This document shows positions 1-8,738 of a DNA stretch of 45,830 nt, one piece after another; the stretch's first letter is position 1; every line of letters starts with the position of its first letter. The translations under genes and the position numbers were made by a program. This stretch comes from an uncultured Flavobacteriaceae bacterium (GTDB taxonomy: Bacteria > Bacteroidota > Bacteroidia > Flavobacteriales > Flavobacteriaceae). Location of the stretch: positions 1 to 45,830 of the forward strand of contig CALLVX010000015.1 in assembly GCA_938010765.1 (NCBI GenBank), given 5' to 3'. The notes beneath the pieces were generated by a model, which was given only the letters and a program-made list of their open reading frames with translations, made no database searches and had not been told where the DNA came from.

Positions 1-2
1 TC

Positions 3-19
3 CTAAATAACCAACCAAA
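3..19 (-). repeat. 17-bp dispersed motif, copy 1
   Basis: The 17 bases TTTGGTTGGTTATTTAG (minus-strand reading) occur here and again, identically, at 36051-36067. The second copy lies directly between the stop codon of a minus-strand lipoprotein gene and its terminator hairpin. Here the motif is about 270 bases downstream of the hppD stop codon, and any associated hairpin would lie outside the window. What it does is unknown. Confidence 0.5.
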
Positions 20-51
20 CTTTAAATTATGAAAAACCAATACTTAAAGTT

Positions 52-71
52 ATAAGGGAACCACCCCTTAT
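52..71. other. Small inverted repeat in the hppD 3' region
   Basis: ATAAGGG and CCCTTAT are separated by six bases, a perfect 7-bp stem. No long T-tract follows on either strand, so it is a weak terminator candidate. The rest of 1-289 is AT-rich, and I see nothing else in it beyond the 17-bp motif at 3-19. Confidence 0.3.
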
Positions 72-289
72 GACAACGAATTTACTACATGATCTTAACT
101 TGGTAAACCCTTTTAACTTACTTTAACTATTCTCTTAACAGATATTTATAGTTATGGCTTGTTTAGACCTTTTTATTAAGAGTATTTTAGGAACCTTATC
201 ACCTTACTTCAACCGGTATCAGGGTAAAACCTCCCTTTCTTGGAGATAGCAAAATGTTTTAAGCCAATTGTATTTGTGCATTAATAGCA

Positions 290-1432
290 CTACAAAGTAC
301 CACGCGATTCCTGCTCGCGTTCTATGGATTCAAAAAGCGCTTTGAAATTTCCTTTGCCGAACGATTTGGCTCCCTTTCGCTGTATAATTTCTATAAACAT
401 GGTAGGCCTATCTAAAATAGGTTTGGTAAAAATTTGCAATAAATAACCCTCTTCATCCCGATCTATTAAAATGCCCAATTCGCTCAGTGGTTGTAGTTCT
501 TCGTCAATTTCCCCTACACGATCTAGTACTTCTTCATAATAAGTAGCTGGGACGGTTAAAAACTCGATACCTCTATTTTTTAGTGCACTGACCGTTTCTA
601 TTATATTGTCTGTTGCCAAGGCCATGTGCTGCACTCCTGCTCCGTTGTAGAATTCGATATACTCTTCTATTTGTGATTTTTTACGTCCGTCTGCAGGTTC
701 ATTGATTGGGAATTTGATCCTTCCGTTACCATTGCTCATTACCTTGCTCATTAAGGCGGTGTATTCAGTTGAAATATCCTTATCGTCAAAGGAGACTAAT
801 TGTGCAAAGCCCATTACCTTGGCATAAAACTCACACCATTTGTTCATTTCGTTCCAACCAACATTCCCTACCATGTGATCTACGAATTTTAAACCCACAT
901 CCGATGGCTTATAAAAAGGTTCCCATTTGCGATAGCCTGGCATAAAAATACCGGTATAGTTAGATCGTTCTACAAAAACATGAACGGTTTCTCCATAGGT
1001 ATGTATTCCCGAAAGTACAATAGCACCATCAGAATCCGAGATGGTTTTGGGTTCAAAATAACTTTCTGCACCGCGTTGGGTCGTTTCTTGGTAGCTTTTG
1101 GTGGCATCATCTACCCACAAAGCGATAGTCTTTACCCCATCTCCGTGTGCATCGATATGTCTGTTAATATCGCCGCCCGATTTTAAAGGTGAAGTAAGCA
1201 CAATGCGTATTTTACCTTGTTTAAGTACGTAAGAAACCTTGTCTTTTTGGCCAGTTTCCAAACCTGCGTAGGCCAAGGGTTGAAACCCCCATGCGGCCAT
1301 ATAATAGTGCGCTGCTTGTTTGGCATTACCCACATATAGCTCTATATAATCTGTTCCTAATAGAGGAAGAAAATCTTTTGCTTCTGGGTTTTCTACGGGT
1401 AATTGTAACGAGGTTTTATCTAATGTTGACAT
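290..1432 (-). CDS. hppD: 4-hydroxyphenylpyruvate dioxygenase
   Basis: Fe(II)-dependent dioxygenase converting 4-hydroxyphenylpyruvate to homogentisate in tyrosine degradation; cytosolic. At 380 residues it has the usual family length and two vicinal-oxygen-chelate halves. The three expected iron ligands are visible in the C-terminal half: His186 (FVDHMVGN), His269 (GVQHMAL) and Glu348 (MFIEIIQR). The C-terminal helix region that closes over the active site is present, and the protein is intact. It is the left-most gene, transcribed away from the uvrC/patatin unit, with a 205-base gap to the patatin stop codon. Homogentisate dioxygenase is often adjacent in flavobacteria and would be expected beyond the left window edge; that is inference. 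The start is the first ATG, and no better internal Met precedes the first domain. Confidence 0.97.
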   Translation of the reverse strand: MSTLDKTSLQLPVENPEAKDFLPLLGTDYIELYVGNAKQAAHYYMAAWGFQPLAYAGLETGQKDKVSYVLKQGKIRIVLTSPLKSGGDINRHIDAHGDGVKTIALWVDDATKSYQETTQRGAESYFEPKTISDSDGAIVLSGIHTYGETVHVFVERSNYTGIFMPGYRKWEPFYKPSDVGLKFVDHMVGNVGWNEMNKWCEFYAKVMGFAQLVSFDDKDISTEYTALMSKVMSNGNGRIKFPINEPADGRKKSQIEEYIEFYNGAGVQHMALATDNIIETVSALKNRGIEFLTVPATYYEEVLDRVGEIDEELQPLSELGILIDRDEEGYLLQIFTKPILDRPTMFIEIIQRKGAKSFGKGNFKALFESIEREQESRGTL

Positions 1433-1617
1433 AATCTATTTTTTATAAATTGCTATGAAAATTGCATGCTTCCCGGCAGGAAACACCATGTTTTTAACGT
1501 ATTTGCGGCTCCACTGAAATGAAGAGAGGTACGTTAATTACCACATTGCCCTTAGATGGGCCGTAATATCAACTCTTAGTTGTAGCATCTTGACTGCAAA
1601 TATCTGAAAAAAGAATG

Positions 1618-1645
1618 GGTTTTGAGGGTTAAGGACCTCAAAACC
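1618..1645 (-). terminator. Rho-independent terminator overlapping a stop codon
   Basis: GGTTTTGAGG (1618-1627) and CCTCAAAACC (1636-1645) form a perfect 10-bp stem with an 8-base loop. On the minus strand it is followed by a short spacer and a T-rich run. The TGA stop of the patatin gene (1638-1640) is inside the stem, so translation ends within the terminator. Confidence 0.8.
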
Positions 1646-3905
1646 AATAACCAATACTAAAAAAAAGATTGTCACTGTTTCCTTCGGGGCTCCAGGAATA
1701 AATTACCTGTACGGGCCCAATAAACGACTCCCAGCCATAACCAACCCCGTAGCCCGAAAAATTTGGACTAGTGAACCAATCGCCCGTTCTAAACAAATCA
1801 TCATCTACATTGGCATAGTTTACCGAAAATAACAGGTGGTTTTTTCGGACAAATTCATAATCGAGCCTGCCGTATGCCTTTACATAACTATTTCCAGGGA
1901 GGCTTAAAAAATCATACCCCAAAAAAGGCACAAAATTATTGATCAGATCAGTACCAAAGCCTCCCAGCACAAAATCAAATGAGGTAACGTTTGAAGTACC
2001 CAATTTAAAACCACCTTCTGCTTCAACATTCAGTGACAAATTCCTAAATATTGGAAATGCCGTACCTCCTCTTAGTTTGGTTACAGAGAACTCCTTGAAA
2101 TTTTCGTTAAAATCAGAAGAAAGTATGTAAAAGTGAAAGTCTCCATTAAAATAGACTCCCTTGGAAGGGAAGTATCGATTATCATACGTATCGAGCTTTA
2201 ATTGCCCAAAAGCACTGTAGAAGTTACTATTCTCAAAAAGGGTACGGCCATCTTCTACACGTAAGCTATTAGTTACCTCTTCATCTACTAGCTCGCCCAG
2301 CGTACGTGTGCTATACTTTAAGAATTTGTGTTCGGCACCCAAGGTAAAGGCAAATTCCTCGCGCAGTACCGTTTGCACATACGCTTGGTTCGTAATGTCT
2401 GTTACCGACAAGTTGATGTTATTAACATTTAGACCTGGCGGGACCTCAAAGTTACTTCGAATCAATCCGAAATCGATTTCTCGTTCAAAATCATTCAATC
2501 GAGAATTTACACCAAAACTCCAATAGGAGCCCTTATCTACATAGTATTCGAAATTGTATCGCAGGTTGTCTCCTAAAATAAAATCGAACGAAGATACATC
2601 GTCTCGCATGAGAAAGTTCTTTCGCGTAAGGTTTACCAAAGCTGCACTAGTATACAACTCGTCGTAATGTGCGCCCAATCTTAGAAAGGTTCTTTGTTGT
2701 GTTTCGTTTAGACTTAGAATCAGATCTTCCCCGATACCATTATGAATCAACTTGTAACGTATGGTTTTGAAGTTACCGGTCGCCGACAAATTACTGATTC
2801 CTTGCTGCAGGCGTTCAAAGGTTATCTTCTTTCCTAGGTCAAAGCGTAATTTCCCCTTTACATAGCCGCGACTGAAATTTTTCATATCACCATTTATGAT
2901 CAAACGGTTTACAATTAATGTATCTTTTGTGGCTACTGGTTTAACTATGACCCTTTCCATATTCTGGTAACGAGAAAGTTTTTGAAGCTCACCGAGTTGC
3001 TCGAAGGCGGCCAATTCCCCTTTCTTTGTTATTTCATCGAAGGCCTGAAAATCGATCAACGAATACTCGCTAATATCCGGTTTGATATAGATATCGGTTT
3101 GTCCCGATTTTTCCTCCATTGCTTCTACAGTTCGATAGTTGTTGACTTGCTGCAAAATTTCTGTCGCAGAAGAAAGTTGGTCTTTGTTAGCAAGACCGTG
3201 CTGTACATCAGACCCAATAATTACATCGGCCCCCATTGCTTTGACCTCTTCTATGGGATAATTATTAACGATGCCGCCATCTATAAGCGTTTGACCATTG
3301 ATATTCGCTGGCTCAAAAAGTGAGGGCAAGGCTGCACTTGCCATCACAATTTCTGGTAGATACCCTTTGTTCAACAATACCTCTTTCCCTGTCTCCACGT
3401 TGGTTGCAATGCAAATAAAAGGTATAGGTAAGTGCTTAAAATCTCTTATATCCTTTACGTGATATAATAATCGTACGAGTTCGTTGTATACATTTTGCCC
3501 TCCTGAAAACGCCTGAGGTATACTTACTTTGTATTTGTCGAAAGGTAGGGTAAGTGCATACCGCTCAGAATCTTCTTTTTCGTAAAAGGTTTTGGCGCTA
3601 CGCGGCAGGTTATCCTGGATTAGCCTGCTAAAGTCTACATATCTAAAAATAGAGTCGAGTTCGGTCGCCGAATAGCCGGCCGCATAAAGTGCCCCTACAA
3701 TAGCGCCCATACTCGTACCACCTATATAGTCTACTTTAACCCCCGCTTTTTCTATTACCTTGAGGGTTCCGATATGTGCCATTCCTTTCGCCCCGCCACC
3801 ACTAAGGACCACTCCTACTTTTAAACGCTCGCTATTATCCCTATCCTGAGCGTTGGCCAAGATTGAGCAAATTAAAACGAATATGAGCATGAAGGTGATA
3901 CGCAT
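1638..3905 (-). CDS. Patatin-like phospholipase with C-terminal outer-membrane barrel
   Basis: Predicted lipid acyl hydrolase fused to an outer-membrane beta-barrel, a domain order known from PlpD-type (type Vd) proteins and common in Bacteroidetes. Residues 1-19 look like a signal peptide. The patatin domain follows, with oxyanion motif GGGAKG (36-41), nucleophile motif GTSMG (Ser65) and catalytic Asp209 in DGG. Residues ~330-400 resemble a POTRA-type linker, and the rest to the terminal aromatic WF is rich in amphipathic beta strands, as in Omp85/BamA. Both catalytic residues are present. The start is 16 bases after the uvrC stop, so it is probably cotranscribed as the second gene. The lipid substrate and whether the patatin domain is exported are not visible from sequence. 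Confidence 0.92.
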   Translation of the reverse strand: MRITFMLIFVLICSILANAQDRDNSERLKVGVVLSGGGAKGMAHIGTLKVIEKAGVKVDYIGGTSMGAIVGALYAAGYSATELDSIFRYVDFSRLIQDNLPRSAKTFYEKEDSERYALTLPFDKYKVSIPQAFSGGQNVYNELVRLLYHVKDIRDFKHLPIPFICIATNVETGKEVLLNKGYLPEIVMASAALPSLFEPANINGQTLIDGGIVNNYPIEEVKAMGADVIIGSDVQHGLANKDQLSSATEILQQVNNYRTVEAMEEKSGQTDIYIKPDISEYSLIDFQAFDEITKKGELAAFEQLGELQKLSRYQNMERVIVKPVATKDTLIVNRLIINGDMKNFSRGYVKGKLRFDLGKKITFERLQQGISNLSATGNFKTIRYKLIHNGIGEDLILSLNETQQRTFLRLGAHYDELYTSAALVNLTRKNFLMRDDVSSFDFILGDNLRYNFEYYVDKGSYWSFGVNSRLNDFEREIDFGLIRSNFEVPPGLNVNNINLSVTDITNQAYVQTVLREEFAFTLGAEHKFLKYSTRTLGELVDEEVTNSLRVEDGRTLFENSNFYSAFGQLKLDTYDNRYFPSKGVYFNGDFHFYILSSDFNENFKEFSVTKLRGGTAFPIFRNLSLNVEAEGGFKLGTSNVTSFDFVLGGFGTDLINNFVPFLGYDFLSLPGNSYVKAYGRLDYEFVRKNHLLFSVNYANVDDDLFRTGDWFTSPNFSGYGVGYGWESFIGPVQVIYSWSPEGNSDNLFFSIGYWF

Positions 3906-3921
3906 TCTTAGTTGTTGGTCG

Positions 3922-5715
3922 TTATTTTAAATGAAATGTTTCATAAATTTTTTTTGCCTTTGAAAAACCGACCGCAATTGTCAAATCTTCTATAGAAGCT
4001 TCCTTTATTCTTTTCACCGATTTAAAGTTTTTCAAAAGTTCTTGAGCGGTTTTTTCTCCAATACCCTCGATTTGTTCCAGTTCTGAGTTAATCGCCGCTT
4101 TACTTCGCTTATTCCGGTGAAAGGTAATACCAAAACGGTGGGCCTCATTTCTTAGTTGTTGTACGATTTTAAGACTTTCCGATTTTTTATCTAAATATAG
4201 TGGTATCGGATCCTCGGGGAAGTAGATTTCTTCCAATCGTTTGGCGATACCTATGATCGCTATTTTTCCTCTTAGGCCCAATACGTCCAAACTTTTTAAT
4301 GCGGAGGATAACTGCCCCTTACCGCCATCGATTACTATTAATTGTGGTAAAGAAACTGCTTCCTCCAACAAGCGCTTATAACGACGAAAAACAACTTCTT
4401 CCATAGAAGCGAAATCATCTGGCCCTTCGACTGTTTTAATATTATAGTGTCGGTACTCTTTTTTGGAAGGTTTGCCATTTCTAAAAACTACGCAGGCCGC
4501 AACAGGATTGCTGCCTTGCATATTGCTATTATCGAAACATTCGATATGCCTAGGTTCCTTTGACAAGCGTAAATCTATTTTCATTTGGCCCATGATTCGA
4601 TTGGTATGCCTGTCTGGATCAATGATCTTAATTTGGTTGAAGCGTTCCTGACGAAAAAATCGGGCGTTTCTCTCACTAAATTCAACGATTTTTTTCTTGT
4701 CTCCCAATTTCGGCACAGTGACTTTCAAATGAGGTTCTACAGTTACATGAAAAGGTAGGTATAATTCATTCGAAAGAGAGTCGAATCGTTGCCGAATCTC
4801 CACGATGGCCAATGGCAGCAAGTCTTCATCTTTCTCCGCTAGTTTTTTCTTTATTTCTAGGGTATGGGAACGCACTATCGAACCGTGTGATAACTGCAGG
4901 AAATTAACATAGGCAAAGGCGTCGTCCGAAATAATCGAAAAGACATCAACATTATTAATTTTTGGATTAACAATTGTAGACTTGGCCTGGTAGTTCTCTA
5001 AAACGACTACTTTTTCTTTTATTTGTTGGGCCTCTTCAAATCTCATTTCATCGGCAAAGTCCTTCATTTGCTGCTTCAGATATTGAATCGAAGACTTAAA
5101 GTTCCCTTTTATTATTTCTCTGATATCCTCGACCTGTTTATGATACTCCTCCTCTATTTGTAGACCAATACAGGGGGCCTTGCAATTGCCCAGATGATAT
5201 TCTAAACAGGCTTTGTATTTTCCCGCCGCTATTTTTTCTTTAGAAAGATCGTAGTTGCAGGTTCGCAAAGGGTATACATTCCTTATTAAATCAAGAAGTG
5301 TACGCACTGTTTTCATGCTGGTATAGGGACCAAAATACTCAGAACCATCCTTAATCAACTTTCGTGTTGGGAAAATCCTTGGGAAGCGTTCATTTTTAAT
5401 ACATATCCAAGGGTATGATTTATCATCTTTTAAAAGCACGTTGTATCTGGGACGGTACTTCTTTATCAAATTGTTTTCCAACAAAAGTGCATCCGATTCC
5501 GTTGGCACTACTATATGCTTAATGGCCATGATTTTTTTGACCATTACCCTTGTCTTACCATACGCGTGGTTCTTATTAAAATAAGAAGCCACTCTTTTTT
5601 TGAGGTTCTTTGCCTTTCCTACATATAAAATCTTATCGTCGACATCATAAAACTGATAGACCCCGGGATTATCGGGTAAGGTACTTAACTGAATTTCGAT
5701 AGGTACTTGGGGCAT
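3922..5715 (-). CDS. uvrC: Excinuclease ABC subunit C
   Basis: UvrC makes the dual incisions around bulky DNA lesions in nucleotide excision repair, acting with UvrB on DNA. Domains in order: GIY-YIG nuclease at the N-terminus (GVY at 18-20, YVG at 31-33), a cysteine-containing region, a UVR UvrB-binding segment near 213-250, the RNase H-like second nuclease (ECFDNSN and VIDGGKGQL motifs) and two C-terminal helix-hairpin-helix motifs (IEGIGEKTAQELL). Its 597 residues match the family. It is the first gene of a probable two-gene unit with the patatin-like gene. A perfect inverted repeat lies 19 bases upstream of the start. Confidence 0.97.
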   Translation of the reverse strand: MPQVPIEIQLSTLPDNPGVYQFYDVDDKILYVGKAKNLKKRVASYFNKNHAYGKTRVMVKKIMAIKHIVVPTESDALLLENNLIKKYRPRYNVLLKDDKSYPWICIKNERFPRIFPTRKLIKDGSEYFGPYTSMKTVRTLLDLIRNVYPLRTCNYDLSKEKIAAGKYKACLEYHLGNCKAPCIGLQIEEEYHKQVEDIREIIKGNFKSSIQYLKQQMKDFADEMRFEEAQQIKEKVVVLENYQAKSTIVNPKINNVDVFSIISDDAFAYVNFLQLSHGSIVRSHTLEIKKKLAEKDEDLLPLAIVEIRQRFDSLSNELYLPFHVTVEPHLKVTVPKLGDKKKIVEFSERNARFFRQERFNQIKIIDPDRHTNRIMGQMKIDLRLSKEPRHIECFDNSNMQGSNPVAACVVFRNGKPSKKEYRHYNIKTVEGPDDFASMEEVVFRRYKRLLEEAVSLPQLIVIDGGKGQLSSALKSLDVLGLRGKIAIIGIAKRLEEIYFPEDPIPLYLDKKSESLKIVQQLRNEAHRFGITFHRNKRSKAAINSELEQIEGIGEKTAQELLKNFKSVKRIKEASIEDLTIAVGFSKAKKIYETFHLK

Positions 5716-5733
5716 TGTTATATTGGTGGGTCT

Positions 5734-5754
5734 TTTACGGTTTACAACCGTAAA
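5734..5754. other. Perfect 9-bp inverted repeat upstream of uvrC
   Basis: TTTACGGTT, TAC, AACCGTAAA forms a perfect 9-bp palindrome with a 3-base spacer, 19 bases before the uvrC ATG. It could be a protein-binding site or a hairpin in the uvrC 5' leader. It does not match an operator I can name. Confidence 0.5.
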
Positions 5755-6046
5755 GTACTATGTTTTTATAAAAGCACCCAGCTATTTTATTTTTTTAACC
5801 CTGCTTTGGCAATGTGATAATCGTTCGTTCAAAAATTGAAAATTTGAAAAAAAACACCTTGAGAAAATAACATTTTGATAAAAAATGGTCGTCAATCGGT
5901 CTTGTTGATCCTAAAATATAGTCAAAACATGGTCGTATTTTAACCTAAAAACAGGTTTTTGCGCCTTCTTAAGTAAAAAAAATGGCCCGTAGGAAAAAAC
6001 CTTACTAACTAAGAAGGAACTATAAACAGCTTACTGTTGAATTTTT

Positions 6047-6079
6047 ATATTTCTGTAAATCAATTATTTACAGAAATAT
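6047..6079. other. Perfect 14-bp inverted repeat
   Basis: ATATTTCTGTAAAT (6047-6060) and ATTTACAGAAATAT (6066-6079) are exact reverse complements separated by CAATT. It lies in the 666-base gap between the divergent uvrC and cyclo-ligase genes. Such a long perfect arm suggests a regulator-binding site or a strong stem in a transcript. The rest of the gap is AT-rich, with a small hairpin (AACCT/AGGTT near 5952) and no convincing gene except the tiny ORF at 6221. Confidence 0.6.
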
Positions 6080-6220
6080 TTAATTTATTTTAACACTTAA
6101 TTCTAACGCTGCTTTTGCTCGGAATTATGAAAATGATGTATTTCAACGGCAAAAACTTGCATTTTAAAGATTTTTTAACGGTTTTTTTACCTATATTTAA
6201 AAATCGAAATCATTCAACAC

Positions 6221-6307
6221 ATGGACAAGTATTTAATCACCCTCGGGTTATATCTAATGCTGATGTTGTTTTTCAAGATTTACTATGTTGTAAGTTTGAA
6301 AGAGTAA
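6221..6307 (+). CDS. Possible 28-residue hydrophobic peptide
   Basis: An ATG-started frame encodes MDKYLITLGLYLMLMLFFKI and eight more residues. The composition is that of a single transmembrane helix flanked by charged residues (Asp-Lys at the N-terminus, Lys-Glu at the C-terminus). It lies 75 bases upstream of the cyclo-ligase gene on the same strand. I do not recognise it, and ORFs this short arise by chance in AT-rich DNA. A longer frame at 6115-6345 overlaps it in another phase and has no protein-like composition. Confidence 0.25.
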   Translation: MDKYLITLGLYLMLMLFFKIYYVVSLKE

Positions 6308-6381
6308 CAACTGATATTAAGTTACTCCCTACTTATTCTACTTAAAGAGCCCCCACCTCCTTAAGCGTTTAATCCAGAATC

Positions 6382-6951
6382 ATGCTCAAAAAAGAGTTGA
6401 GATTGAACTATAGTATCCTTAGAGAGAACACAGCTAGAGAAGCGCTACTAAATTCAAGTTTGAGCATTGCCAACCAATTGCTCAAAATCCCTATTTGGAA
6501 CGCTACTTATTATCATATTTTTCTGCCTATTTTCGACAAAAAGGAAATAGACACCTCCTTTGTATTATCTATACTACAAGGCAAGGATAAGCACGTGGTT
6601 TTGCCAAAAGTCATGAATTCTTCGCAGTTAAAACACTACCTTCTAACCGATAACACCAAACTGCTAACAAGTGCCTGGGGAGTTCCTGAACCCGAAGACG
6701 GTATTGAGATTACCGCGAATATTCTAGATGTTGTCTTTGTTCCTCTTTTAGCCTTTGACAAGAAAGGAAATAGAGTTGGTTATGGGAAAGGGTTCTATGA
6801 CAGGTTTCTGAAGGAGTGCAAACCAGATGTCCTCAAAGTGGGCCTATCGCTATTCGAGGCCGAATCACTTATTAGCGATAGCAATTCAGAAGATGTACGC
6901 CTTGACTTTTGTGTAACCCCAGAAAAAATTTATTCTTTCAAGGATTCTTGA
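6382..6951 (+). CDS. 5-formyltetrahydrofolate cyclo-ligase
   Basis: ATP-dependent enzyme that converts 5-formyl-THF to 5,10-methenyl-THF, returning the storage folate to the one-carbon pool; cytosolic. The 189-residue length is typical. The family signature GYGKGFYDRF, which forms part of the nucleotide/substrate site, is at 133-142. The N-terminal KKELR segment and the C-terminal VTPEKIY ending also fit. The 3' end overlaps convergently by 22 bases with lspA (6930-6951), so the two transcripts must read into each other. The start is the first ATG after the intergenic region. Confidence 0.94.
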   Translation: MLKKELRLNYSILRENTAREALLNSSLSIANQLLKIPIWNATYYHIFLPIFDKKEIDTSFVLSILQGKDKHVVLPKVMNSSQLKHYLLTDNTKLLTSAWGVPEPEDGIEITANILDVVFVPLLAFDKKGNRVGYGKGFYDRFLKECKPDVLKVGLSLFEAESLISDSNSEDVRLDFCVTPEKIYSFKDS

Positions 6952-7610
6952 TAGTCAGTTGTAGTAAAGGACGTTTCATCTTCCCCAGGTTTTTTTCCAA
7001 AGGCCTTTTTGTTGAATACGATAAGAATCCCCACCCCAGTGCTGATTGCTGTATCGGCAATGTTAAACACAGGGTCAAAAAAACTAAAATTATTACCTCC
7101 AAAATAAGGAACCCAATCTGGCCAAGTTGTATCTACCATCGGGAAATAAAGCATGTCTACTACCTTACCGTAAAAAAGACTCCCATACGGTTCATTAGAA
7201 AAAAGTGTAGCCATTTGTCCGCTGCTATGATCAAAAATTACACCATAAAAGACAGAGTCAATGATGTTTCCGAGCGCACCTGCGAAAATGAAAGAAACCG
7301 CCAAAACGTATGTTGGGGAAACTTTCTTCCGAATAAGGTCAAAAAGCCAATAGCCAATACCAATGATTGCAAAGAGCCTGAAAACAGTTAAAATCAGCTT
7401 TCCGACACTGTCGGAAACTGGCAAGACATCACTTAGTTTGGCGCCCCAAGCTGCCCCTTCGTTTTCAATAAATAAAATTTTGAACCAACTAAGTACTTCC
7501 ACAGACTCTCCCAGAAAAAAATGGGTCTTAATAAAAATTTTGCTCCATTGATCTACAATTAAGATCAAAACAATAAGCAACAGGGATTTTTTTAAACTCA
7601 TGCTTCGCAT
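6930..7610 (-). CDS. lspA: Lipoprotein signal peptidase
   Basis: Aspartyl protease of the inner membrane that cleaves signal peptides of diacylglyceryl-modified prolipoproteins. Four hydrophobic segments are visible (about 8-20, 70-92, 101-118, 183-200). The catalytic Asp pair is in GNIIDS (Asp118) and NIADTAIS (Asp186). At 226 residues it is longer than the E. coli enzyme. The extra length is mainly the loop between the two catalytic motifs and the C-terminal tail, which I associate with Bacteroidetes versions. It lies 24 bases after the adhesin-like gene and is probably the last gene of the ileS unit. The substrates plainly exist here: several lipoboxes occur in this window. Confidence 0.95.
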   Translation of the reverse strand: MRSMSLKKSLLLIVLILIVDQWSKIFIKTHFFLGESVEVLSWFKILFIENEGAAWGAKLSDVLPVSDSVGKLILTVFRLFAIIGIGYWLFDLIRKKVSPTYVLAVSFIFAGALGNIIDSVFYGVIFDHSSGQMATLFSNEPYGSLFYGKVVDMLYFPMVDTTWPDWVPYFGGNNFSFFDPVFNIADTAISTGVGILIVFNKKAFGKKPGEDETSFTTTDYQESLKE

Positions 7611-7634
7611 TCTAAAAGGGCAAAAATAGGGATA

Positions 7635-8255
7635 TTATTCGGTTTTACTTAGTTGTATATTACCAGTAACGGTGTTTAATGCATAGGTGCTATTGCCTTG
7701 GGGAATACCATTTTCAGAAACCTTTCCAAACTTGCTAAATGCAGTAACTTGGGCGCCTTTACTTGTAACGTAGATACTACCACTTTGCGTACTTACTTCG
7801 ACATAGTTAGACACATTTTTTAAATAACAAGTACCATCGTTTAAACTCACATCTAATTTTTCATACCTCCCTGAAATGACCAGGCTACAGCTTGTACCGA
7901 ACAATTGTACACGTTTGTTATGTGGTATTTGAATTTTCAATGCAATCGAAACTACTTTGTGCGTGCTTAATTTGTCATTGGGCATCGAAAAACCCGGATA
8001 AAATCCGCTAGTAATCTGCAATGTGTTGCCCTCTTCAAGTATGCTTACTATCAAATCTTGATAGTATTCTCCGTCCATTTTAGCTTCAACGGCCATTTCG
8101 GTACCTTTTACTGTCTCCATTGCTATCTTGAAGCAGTTGGTAGCATCAATACTAATAAAAGAAACTTCGGGTTTTACCACCGTTTTTTTTACCACTTTTT
8201 GTGTACTTCCCACAAAGGAACCAAAGAGCAAAAGAAAACAAAATCGTTTAACCAT
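7635..8255 (-). CDS. Adhesin-like beta-solenoid protein (DUF4097-like)
   Basis: A 206-residue protein with a short N-terminal hydrophobic stretch (residues 5-16) resembling a signal peptide. After it comes sequence dominated by short alternating strands with turn residues (LDVSLNDGTCYLKNV, VEVSTQSGSIYVTSKG, ALNTVTGNIQL). That pattern is typical of the DUF4097/DUF2807 putative auto-transporter adhesin head domain found widely in Bacteroidetes. It is probably exported to the periplasm or surface, but its function is unknown. It is codirectional with the upstream dksA-like gene (95-base gap) and the downstream lspA (24-base gap). The family assignment rests on strand pattern and composition rather than a diagnostic motif. 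Confidence 0.75.
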   Translation of the reverse strand: MVKRFCFLLLFGSFVGSTQKVVKKTVVKPEVSFISIDATNCFKIAMETVKGTEMAVEAKMDGEYYQDLIVSILEEGNTLQITSGFYPGFSMPNDKLSTHKVVSIALKIQIPHNKRVQLFGTSCSLVISGRYEKLDVSLNDGTCYLKNVSNYVEVSTQSGSIYVTSKGAQVTAFSKFGKVSENGIPQGNSTYALNTVTGNIQLSKTE

Positions 8256-8350
8256 TAATTATGAATAAAGAGACCTACAAAATTTATACATCTTGCAGGT
8301 CTACAATAGCTTTTCAATAGAAAATTAGAATCGCTCAACGATTTATGCAT

Positions 8351-8734
8351 CTATTTTTGCATATTTTTAGCCTCTATGCTCAAGGTTGCATGGGGCACCA
8401 ACTTTAAACGTTCTTTGTTTATCAATTTTCCAGTAACCCTACAGACGCCGTACGTCTTGTTTTCTATTCGCAACAACGCATTTTTAAGATCTCTGATAAA
8501 TTTTTCCTGACGAATGGCCAATTGGGTATTCGCCTCTTTACTCATTGTTTCGGAACCCTCCTCAAAAGCTTTAAAAGTAGGCGAGGTATCATCCGTTCCA
8601 TTATTCCCATCGTTCATATATGAACTCTTCAAAAGCTCTAAATGGCTTTTTGCTTTCTCTATTTTATCTTCAATAAGTCCTTTAAATTCGGCCAAATCCT
8701 TGTCGGAATATCTAACTTTTAAATCCTGTGCCAT
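8351..8734 (-). CDS. DksA/TraR-like protein with degenerate zinc site
   Basis: A small coiled-coil protein of the DksA/TraR group, whose members bind RNA polymerase in its secondary channel and modulate rRNA and stringent-response promoters. The N-terminal two thirds are charged helix. The C-terminal YGVCRVTGK segment corresponds to the zinc-finger region, but only one cysteine of the usual four-cysteine finger remains. The first pair is Cys-Arg-Val-Thr and the second pair reads as Ser-Ile-Glu-Ala. I chose the internal ATG at 8734 because it begins 4 bases after the ileS stop codon, whereas the longer frame (to 8752) overlaps ileS by 14 bases. It is probably cotranscribed with ileS. Confidence 0.85.
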   Translation of the reverse strand: MAQDLKVRYSDKDLAEFKGLIEDKIEKAKSHLELLKSSYMNDGNNGTDDTSPTFKAFEEGSETMSKEANTQLAIRQEKFIRDLKNALLRIENKTYGVCRVTGKLINKERLKLVPHATLSIEAKNMQK

Positions 8735-8738
8735 CGTA

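Noticed and set aside
1..60. Possible 8-residue leader peptide (MKNQYLKL) followed by a hairpin
   Set aside because: No downstream plus-strand gene is present to be attenuated, so coincidence is more likely.
6115..6345. 76-residue plus-strand frame before the cyclo-ligase gene
   Set aside because: Composition is not protein-like, and it overlaps the more plausible tiny hydrophobic ORF.
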